From CAZEKB01 sp964512225 (GTDB lineage Bacteria; Myxococcota_A; UBA796; UBA9615): 64,000 bases of DNA. The position numbers and the translations under genes were made by a program. This document shows, piece by piece, positions 54,431 to 61,084 of the stretch; position 1 is the first letter of the stretch, and the number at the start of each line of letters is the position of its first letter. Where the stretch lies: contig CAZEKB010000015.1 of the NCBI GenBank assembly GCA_964512225.1, positions 1 through 64,000 on the forward strand. Reading direction: 5' to 3'. The notes under the pieces were generated by a model. That model was not told where the DNA came from. It saw nothing but the letters and a program-made list of their open reading frames with translations, and ran no database searches.

Positions 54431-55611
54431 TCCTCCACCAGCAGGGATACGAACACGCATCCGATCTGGAAGCGCTCGACCAGGGGGACGCAGGGGCCGT
54501 CGTCCGAGAAGTCGCACGACGAGTTGTTCGGCCCGATGGACCGGAAGAGGATCGGGACGCGCGCCGCGCCGTAGCTGCGGCAGGCGGCGAGGTCCAGGGC
54601 GTCGAGGTCGACCAGGTCGGCGGGCGGAGGCAGTTCTTCGGCCTGACCGGGGCCGTCGGGGGGCACGAAGGGGTCCCACACGTCGCTGAAGACCGCGTCG
54701 CACCAGCAGTCGGCCGGGTCCTCGGGGCCGCAGCAGTAGTAGGCGTCGGTCAGCGACGCGACGTGCTCGCTCTCGCCCAGCCACCCCGAGGCCGCCAGGG
54801 TGATGCGGTGCGAGTTCGCGCTCTCGAGCTCGTCGTCGACGTAGTCCGGCGCCTGGAGGGTGAGCTCGCCGCGCCCGACCTCGATCTCGAAGTCGAAGTA
54901 GCCCGGCGCGATCTGCCGCATGACGGGGCCCGCCTCGAAGCCGAAGACCGGCTGGTAGTGCTCGGAGGGCTCCTCCGCCCAGGACCCCACGGCCGCGCCG
55001 AACACGTCCTGGGCGACGCCCGGGCTCACGACCGCGCGGACCCGGATCTCCCCCCTGAGCTCCTCCCCGCTCGCCACGACGACCTCGAAGTTGCGAGCGT
55101 CCACCGGGCTGCCGTTGAGGTTCCCGCCCCCGCGCAGGAAGAACCGGATCTCGTCGGCGGGCAGGGGACCTTCCCCCTCCTCGTCGCTGAACGCCGACGG
55201 CGGGGTGCACGAGAAGATCGCGGTGCCGTCGCCCTGCTCCTCTTCGTTCTCCACGTCGAAGTCCGGCTCGCCGTCCTGGCCCTCGGGGTGCTCCGCCCGG
55301 GGCAGGCAGTCGTTGTCGCGGCCGTCGCACACCTCGGGGTTGTTGGGGAAGCGGTTGTCGTCGTCGTCCGCGCAGTCGCCTTCGCGGTTGCTGAGGCCGT
55401 TCTCCCGGGTGCACTCCTCCCCGTCGGCGAGCTCGTGGAACTCCGAGCCGTAGCCGTCCCCGTCCGCGTCCGTGAAGCACGCCGCGGGGCACTCCTCGCG
55501 CGCGAAGATCAGGTCCTGGGTCCCCTCGACCGTGCAGAACGTCAGGGGGCGGACGCAGCCCGACGCCGCGACGACGAGGACGAGGAACGCGAGGCGAAGC
55601 ACTGGGGTCAT
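54427..55611 (-). CDS. Lipoprotein with one MopE-type repeat
   Basis: 394 aa from ATG 55611, with GGAGGG upstream and a TAGCAT -10 candidate further out. Signal peptide ends VVAASGC (lipobox). Residues about 50-110 hold one calcium-loop-like DADGDGYG and one MopE unit (GDCADDDDNRFPNNPEVCDG, then DNDC). The remainder is beta-rich with several Cys pairs (YYCCGPEDPADCWCDAVF) and no recognised domain. It is the first of a run with the gapped gene and the SelD fusion, both junctions overlapping by four bases. Confidence 0.75.
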   Translation of the reverse strand: MTPVLRLAFLVLVVAASGCVRPLTFCTVEGTQDLIFAREECPAACFTDADGDGYGSEFHELADGEECTRENGLSNREGDCADDDDNRFPNNPEVCDGRDNDCLPRAEHPEGQDGEPDFDVENEEEQGDGTAIFSCTPPSAFSDEEGEGPLPADEIRFFLRGGGNLNGSPVDARNFEVVVASGEELRGEIRVRAVVSPGVAQDVFGAAVGSWAEEPSEHYQPVFGFEAGPVMRQIAPGYFDFEIEVGRGELTLQAPDYVDDELESANSHRITLAASGWLGESEHVASLTDAYYCCGPEDPADCWCDAVFSDVWDPFVPPDGPGQAEELPPPADLVDLDALDLAACRSYGAARVPILFRSIGPNNSSCDFSDDGPCVPLVERFQIGCVFVSLLVEE

Positions 55612-55671
55612 GACGGCCCTCCGGGGCCCCATGCTAAGGCCCGGCCCGAGGGCGGCCAAGCGGCACCGGGG

Positions 55672-57297
55672 TCACTCCCGGGCGACCCGACGGGCGCGCT
55701 GGTCTTCGTACAGCGACTGGGGCCGGAGCGTCGCGGCCTCGCCCAGGCCCTCGAGGTAGTCGTCCGGCGCCGTCCCGTCCCCGGCCCCGAACAGGTCCCA
55801 GTCGCCCCCGATCTCGGCGTGCACGTCCAGGGTCGGCGCCGTGCCGATCACGTACCCCTCGCCGTATTGATAGGAGCGGAGCATCCCCTCGCCGCGGAGG
55901 TTCCAGAACACGTTCTGGGTGGCGCTGTGGCCCGCGCCGCTCGACCAGCCGCCCCGGTTCAGGGCCCCCCAGCCGTCGTCGGCCGACGAGTCGTCCACCA
56001 GGTTCGCCATCGCCAGGCTGTGGTGGTACTCGCTGAGGCCCACGAGCCCGAGCGATTCGTTGTCCGTCGAGGCCGCGAAGCCCTCCCGAGACGTCGTGCG
56101 GAGCCACACGGTGCCCGACGTCCCGAAGTCCCAGTTCTGGATGAAGTTGTGCCGCCCCGCGATGCCCGCCAGGTCGCGGAACAACACCTCGGAGCTCCGC
56201 GACACCTCGAACAGGTACCCGTTGCCCCCGCCGCCTCGATTCTGGGCGTAGCCGAGCGTGGAGTCGGCGACCGTCACCCGCTTGCTCGATACGACCGCCA
56301 CGCCCCCCGAGAGCAGGTGGCGGCCGTCCTCGGACAGGGGCGACTCGTAGGACTCGATGTGCGCGACCCACGCGTCCGCCACGCCCTCCATCCGGATCGC
56401 GTGGGTGCGATCGACCGACAGGGCCTCGGTCCGGGTGGCCGCGGTGGACACCGAGAAGTCCCGCGCGCCGACCTCCCGCAGGTAGCCGTCCTCGATCCGG
56501 AGGGAGGCGCCGTCGCGAACGAGGGCGGGGTAGCGGACGGGGACGTCCAGGGTCACGACGGCGGGGGCGTCGCCGGTGATCGCCACCACCGTCCGGCGGA
56601 AGAAGGGGCGCCACGTGCCGTTGAAGACCTCCCAGGTGCCGGTCATGCCGTGCTCTTCCACGAACTCCTCGGTGATCGTCCAGCCCAGCGCGACGTCCGC
56701 GCCGACGGCGAGATCGCCGCGCGTCGCCACCGTCACCTCCACGCTCCGGGCGGCCCCGTCCTCCGCCAGGGGGTGATCGTCGCCGCGCACGACCGAGCCC
56801 GCGAAGGCGATGTGACCCCGGTCCGACATCCCGTCGACCCCCCCGAACCACAGGTGGGTCGCGCCGCGGCCCTCGCCCCGCAGGACCACCCCGTCGAGCG
56901 CGACGCGCAGGGTGCGATCGAACCGGTACTCGCCCGCGGGCAGGAGCACGTCCGACGGACCGACGGCCGCGTCGATCGCCGCCTGGACGGCCGCCGTGGA
57001 GTCGGTCGCCCCGGTCGGGTCGGCCCCGAAGTCCGTCGCGTCGATGGTGGGGACGTCGCGCCCCAGCGGCAGCTCCTCGCCGCCGCGGTAGCCGGCGTAC
57101 GAGAAGTCGTGCAGGAAGCGCCCCTCGACCGTCGCGTCGGGGGTCCAGTCGGCGGGGTAGAGCGCGCTGCGCCAGCCGTCGGCGTCGTCGTCGTCGGCCG
57201 CGTCGTCGTCGCCGGAGAGGTCGTCGTCGTCGGGAGCGGGGGCCGCGGGGCAGGCGATCAGGGCCGCCGCCACGCTTCCGAGAAAGGCGCGATGCAT
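55672..57297 (-). CDS. Lipoprotein with right-handed beta-helix (pectate-lyase-3-like)
   Basis: 541 aa from ATG 57297. Signal peptide ends ALIAC (lipobox), then an Asp-rich linker (57182-57233). At about 90-120, TIDATDFGADPTGATDSTAA is the hallmark opening of Pectate_lyase_3 and phage-tailspike-like helices. The rest gives repeated beta-helix turns (VLLPAGEYRFDRTLRVALDG, then ESYESPL and TVADSTLGYAQNRGGGGNG). It probably binds or cleaves an acidic polysaccharide at the cell surface; catalytic residues cannot be assigned. It is divergent from the kinase gene with 62 bp between starts, and both have leaderless-type -10 boxes. Confidence 0.8.
   Translation of the reverse strand: MHRAFLGSVAAALIACPAAPAPDDDDLSGDDDAADDDDADGWRSALYPADWTPDATVEGRFLHDFSYAGYRGGEELPLGRDVPTIDATDFGADPTGATDSTAAVQAAIDAAVGPSDVLLPAGEYRFDRTLRVALDGVVLRGEGRGATHLWFGGVDGMSDRGHIAFAGSVVRGDDHPLAEDGAARSVEVTVATRGDLAVGADVALGWTITEEFVEEHGMTGTWEVFNGTWRPFFRRTVVAITGDAPAVVTLDVPVRYPALVRDGASLRIEDGYLREVGARDFSVSTAATRTEALSVDRTHAIRMEGVADAWVAHIESYESPLSEDGRHLLSGGVAVVSSKRVTVADSTLGYAQNRGGGGNGYLFEVSRSSEVLFRDLAGIAGRHNFIQNWDFGTSGTVWLRTTSREGFAASTDNESLGLVGLSEYHHSLAMANLVDDSSADDGWGALNRGGWSSGAGHSATQNVFWNLRGEGMLRSYQYGEGYVIGTAPTLDVHAEIGGDWDLFGAGDGTAPDDYLEGLGEAATLRPQSLYEDQRARRVARE
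57182..57233 (-). repeat. Poly-Asp (GAC)n linker tract
   Basis: Blocks of three to four GAC codons after the lipidated Cys of the beta-helix lipoprotein, interrupted by LSG and AA. It is the same linker style as in three other exported proteins here. Confidence 0.85.
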
Positions 57298-57310
57298 CGC
57301 GCGAATCGTA
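57298..57310 (-). promoter_or_regulatory. Putative leaderless -10 box
   Basis: On the minus strand TACGAT (57310-57305), seven bases, then ATG 57297. No ribosome site. Confidence 0.45.
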
Positions 57311-57347
57311 CCCCCCGGCGGCCCGTGAATCGCCCCGCCGACTCCTC

Positions 57348-57359
57348 TAGACTTCGCTC
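57348..57359 (+). promoter_or_regulatory. Putative leaderless -10 box
   Basis: TAGACT (57348-57353), six bases (tcgctc), then GTG 57360. A poor -35 candidate GTGAAT lies 17 bases upstream. Confidence 0.45.
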
Positions 57360-58777
57360 GTGGCCGTGCTTCCACCCCGAAAGTCCCCGACCCCGTCTCG
57401 CGGCGTGGAGCTGTCGATGGCCACCGGCACGCTCCGCATGCGCCGGATCCGCGTCACGGGAGCCGGCTCGGCGCGCCCTCCCGCGGGGGGCGTCCCGTTC
57501 GTGCCTCCGCCCCCGTCCGGACCGCTCGCGCTCGTCGTGCTCGACGACCCCGACGAAGAGTGGCGCTACATCCCGAGCCTGCACCGGTGGGGCTACCGCA
57601 CGAAGGTCCGCCGCGGGCTGGCCGAGGCCGTCCCCGCGATCCGCGAAGAGGAGCCCGCGATCGTCTTCGTGCAGTGCTGGGAGCGCCTGCAGGGGCTCAC
57701 CCTCGCGAAGATGGTGGGGGAGTTCGCGCCGCACGTCGTGCACCAGTTCGTCGCCGTGCGGTACGACACGCAGAGCGAGTCGGTCTTCGACATGCTCATG
57801 GCCGCGGGCGTCACGGCCTTCGTCAAGGGCGTGATCGACGAGCGCAGCATCCGCGAGATCCTCAGCTACAAGCAGCTCCCGGACAGCACGGTCGAAGGCA
57901 TCCCCGTGCCGAACCTGCACGCCGACCACGTGCAGAAGATGAGCCGGGAGAAGCCGATCGTGCGCGGCGCGACCGTGGGCGGCCGCTTCATCGTCGAGGG
58001 CCTGCTCGGCCGGGGCGCCACGGCGTCGGTCTACAAGGTGCGGGACCTCATGCTCAGCGGCACCGTCGCGCTCAAGCTGCTGGACCCCGAAGCGCTGGTC
58101 CACAACGCCGAGGAGCGGTTCCGGCGCGAGGCCCGGATCACCCGCGAGCTGGGGCACCCCAACATCGTGCGGACCTGGGACTACGGCGTCACCGAGGACG
58201 GGCGGCCGTACTACACGATGGAGCTGCTGGACGGCGCTCCCCTGGACGAGTGGCTCGCCGAACAGGAGCCCTCCTTCCCGCGCCGGCTGCTCCTGCTCGG
58301 GCGGCTGTTCTCGGCGGTCTCCACGGTCCACCTGAACGGTGTGCTGCACCGCGATCTCAAGCCCGCGAACGTCGTCGTCGTGGAGGACGACGTGAAGCTG
58401 CTCGACTTCGGCAGCGCCTGCTTCATGCACGAGCGCATCCGCGTCGACGGGGCGCGCGCGCTCATCGGCACGCCGTCGTACGCCGCTCCGGAGCTCATCC
58501 TCGGCGACGCAGACCCCTCCATGGCCACGGACATCTACTCCCTGGGTGCCCTCGCCTACGAGGTGGTCACCGGCCGCCCGGTGGTGCGGGCCAGCGACCT
58601 GGTCTCGCTCCTGGTCCGCACCGAGCAGTCGAAGCCGCCCCCCTCGCCCCGTCGCTGGGCGCCGCCCTGCCGGTCGAGGTGGAGGGGTGGATCCTCGCGA
58701 TGATGTCCCGGGACCCCCGCAAGCGACCGACGGACGTCTCGCGGATGGGGAGCGCGCTCGAGGCCCTGGGCGCCTGA
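57360..58777 (+). CDS. Ser/Thr protein kinase with N-terminal pseudo-receiver domain (3' frameshift likely)
   Basis: From GTG 57360. Residues about 58-175 fit a CheY-like receiver (ALVVLDDPDEE, a loop ending GVTAFVKGVIDE with the conserved Lys). The phospho-acceptor strand reads AIVFVQCWERLQG, with Gln instead of Asp. The kinase follows (about 205-440): LLGRGATASVYKV, VALKLL, HRD loop LHRDLKPANVVVV, DFG in LLDFGSAC, YAAPEL. In the present reading the frame stops at 58703 after a nonsense tail (PRRWAPPCRSRW). One extra C in the C6 run at 58638-58643 gives LAPSLGAALPVEVEGWILAM, RDPRKRPTD and a stop at 58777, a normal kinase subdomain XI. So the gene is intact apart from one likely missing base. 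Confidence 0.88.
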
Positions 58778-58783
58778 GGCGGC

Positions 58784-60391
58784 TCAGCCCGCGGCGGCGG
58801 GGAGGTTGTCCGTGACCACGTCCAGGGGCGGCGTGGACGCGCGGACCCGCGCGGGGCTGAGCTCGGCCGCGACCTCCTCCACGCGACGGATGCCCCGCTG
58901 ATCCAGCACGACGCGCACGTGGTCGATCTCGGTGCGCGCCTCGCCCCCCCGCTCGAAGGTGAGCCGGAGCACGAGGTTGACGTGATAGACGCGGGAGCAG
59001 CGCACGTCGCGGATGCGCTTCGTCGTGGGCTCGACGATTCGATGCAGCTCGTACGCGTCGTCCATGCGGCGGCGCAGTCGGTGGAAGTTGAAGCGGACGA
59101 TGTCGTGGATGCCGTCCACGCCGCCCAGGCGCTCGGCCAGGGGCTCGCTCTGCAGCACCACGTCCTTCGTCCAGTGGACGACCGTCTCCGGACGGGCGTC
59201 CCGGGCGATGATCCCCGGGTTCTCGGCGTGCCGCGCCCGCAGGACCTCCCGATCGATCTCCGCCGCGGACCGGGTCACCACGGTCTCCGTGGCCAGCCCG
59301 AGCACCTCGGTCGTCTCCCGGTCGCAGACGCGCACCCGGTGGTCCGGCAGCCACCGGCTCACGCGGTGGCCCAGCCAGGCCTTGCCCAGGTCCTTGATGC
59401 GGTCCTTGATGATGTAGGAGCCGATGGCCACGGCCACGAACGGCACGGAGGTCATCCCGAAGTTCAGGGTGGCCCAGATGGTCGCCGCCACCGCGAACGC
59501 CATCGCCGCCGCCGCGGCGACCGCGCCGATGATGTTGCTCGACCACCCGCCCGCGTCCGCGCGCTCGACGTCGAGGTACAGCACCGAGCTGACCACCTTC
59601 TTCAGGAGCCGACGCTGGTAGGGCATCGCCTCGTTCTCGGTGCCCGGGCGGATGAAGCTCGGGTAGCCCTTCCCGCGGCGGTATCGGTAGGTGCCCACGG
59701 CGGCCGTGGCGATGCGCTCGCGCACGGCGGTGAGGGCGTCGTCGTCGTCCGGCTCGGAGACCCGGTCGATCGCGACGACCACGGAGGTCAGCGCCTCCTC
59801 GGCGGCGAGCGAGACGTACTCGTCGACGGCCCGCCAGGTCGACTGCACTCGCGTGCTCATCGCCGCCTGCTCCGCCCGGTGCCCGAGCGACTGCAGCCGG
59901 GCGAGGCCCGCCTCCGTGTCCTTGGCGAGGTGCGTCGCGGCGTCGGCCAGGGCCGCGCGCCGGGCCTTGCGGGCCCCGCCGTCGAGGTTCGGCAGCTTGG
60001 TGAACCGCTCGAGCAGCGCCGCCCCTTCGTCGCGGAACGCCGACTTGAAGAGGCAGCCGAGCAGCTTGAGTCGTCGGATCGCGCCGCCCCGGGCCGTGCG
60101 GTCGCCGCGCAGCAGGCGGTCGAGCCTCTCCCGGCACTCGCGGAACCAGGTCTCGTCGGGGTCGTGGGCGAGCGCCCGCAGCGCCACCGTGGGCGTCTTG
60201 AACCGCACGAACGCGGCCGTGTCTTCGTAGAAGCGGCGGGGCGGATACGACGACTTCGTGATGCCGAGGGAGCGCGGGATGAACAGGAACGACTCGACCC
60301 GATACCGCTGACGCCGCTCGGAGGGATCGACGGGGTAGGCCAGCTTCAGCTCGATCTGGTTCTTGTCGTGTGCCTCGAGCCTGCGGTCCAA
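58784..60391 (-). CDS. Unknown protein with two central membrane helices
   Basis: 535 aa from TTG 60391, which has GGGAG 6 bases upstream; a TAGATT -10 candidate precedes it. The first 270 residues are charged and helical. Two helices lie at about 285-340 (IGAVAAAAAMAFAVAATIWA and VPFVAVAIGSYIIKD). The last 190 residues are mixed alpha/beta and rich in Arg, with GIHDIVRFNFHRLRRRMDDA. No domain is recognised. Its stop is 6 bp beyond the convergent kinase gene. Confidence 0.75.
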   Translation of the reverse strand: MDRRLEAHDKNQIELKLAYPVDPSERRQRYRVESFLFIPRSLGITKSSYPPRRFYEDTAAFVRFKTPTVALRALAHDPDETWFRECRERLDRLLRGDRTARGGAIRRLKLLGCLFKSAFRDEGAALLERFTKLPNLDGGARKARRAALADAATHLAKDTEAGLARLQSLGHRAEQAAMSTRVQSTWRAVDEYVSLAAEEALTSVVVAIDRVSEPDDDDALTAVRERIATAAVGTYRYRRGKGYPSFIRPGTENEAMPYQRRLLKKVVSSVLYLDVERADAGGWSSNIIGAVAAAAAMAFAVAATIWATLNFGMTSVPFVAVAIGSYIIKDRIKDLGKAWLGHRVSRWLPDHRVRVCDRETTEVLGLATETVVTRSAAEIDREVLRARHAENPGIIARDARPETVVHWTKDVVLQSEPLAERLGGVDGIHDIVRFNFHRLRRRMDDAYELHRIVEPTTKRIRDVRCSRVYHVNLVLRLTFERGGEARTEIDHVRVVLDQRGIRRVEEVAAELSPARVRASTPPLDVVTDNLPAAAG

Positions 60392-60427
60392 ACGTCGCTC
60401 CCTTTCGTCGTCAATCTAGCGGAGTTG

Positions 60428-61084
60428 TCACAGTAGGGCCGAGCGCAGCCGCGACAACCAACGCCCCGTGGCGGCGGCGCGCGGATCGGCGGACGCGTGT
60501 CGATCGACCACGGCCGCGAGGCCCCCCAGGACCGCGTCGAGCCGATCGTACCGTCCGGCCGCGCGCAGCAGCTCCTCCAGGATGCGCCGCCGGGGACCGA
60601 ACCCGCGCGGCACCCCGGCCTCCCGACCGATGCGCTCGATCACGGGCGCCGACAGGAACACGCCGCACCGGGCCGCGCTGCAGAGGTGGTGCGCGATGGC
60701 CCGCAGGTCGGTCTCCGGGGCCGCGGGATCGGGGGGCGGGGGGCCGACCACGGGGACGGGGGACGGGGGCGTGTCCACGGCTTCGAGCGCGTCCGCCACC
60801 GCGCTCGCGACGGGCCGCTCGAGGTCGCGCAGGGCGCGGATGAACGCAGGCAGCCACGTCGCGGTCTCGGCCGTGGGGGCCTCCAGCTGCTCGGCGAGCG
60901 GGCGACGGGCGCCGCCGTCGTCGTCCAGGAACACCCCCGCGTAGGGGAACACCCCGCGACCGAAGATCTCGTAGGCCTCGGCGGCGAGGTCGTCGTCGGA
61001 GCCGGGATCCACCCCGCGCGCCTCGAGCAGCGCGCGCGCCGCGGGGCCGGGGCGACCCTCCAGGAGGTCGACGATGCCCTTCAT
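60428..61084 (-). CDS. TorD-like molybdoenzyme chaperone
   Basis: 218 aa from ATG 61084 (ATGA overlap with the molybdopterin enzyme). All-helical, cytoplasmic. EAYEIFGRGVFPYAGVFLDD matches the conserved region of TorD/DmsD chaperones that keep the large subunit unfolded until cofactor insertion. A Pro-rich linker divides an N- and a C-terminal half. The assignment rests on fold-like residues plus the coupled position directly after a DMSO-reductase-family gene. Confidence 0.75.
   Translation of the reverse strand: MKGIVDLLEGRPGPAARALLEARGVDPGSDDDLAAEAYEIFGRGVFPYAGVFLDDDGGARRPLAEQLEAPTAETATWLPAFIRALRDLERPVASAVADALEAVDTPPSPVPVVGPPPPDPAAPETDLRAIAHHLCSAARCGVFLSAPVIERIGREAGVPRGFGPRRRILEELLRAAGRYDRLDAVLGGLAAVVDRHASADPRAAATGRWLSRLRSALL

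Noticed and set aside
57360..58777. Kinase pseudogene
   Set aside because: All catalytic motifs are intact, and one missing base in a C run explains the altered tail. Decay would leave more damage.
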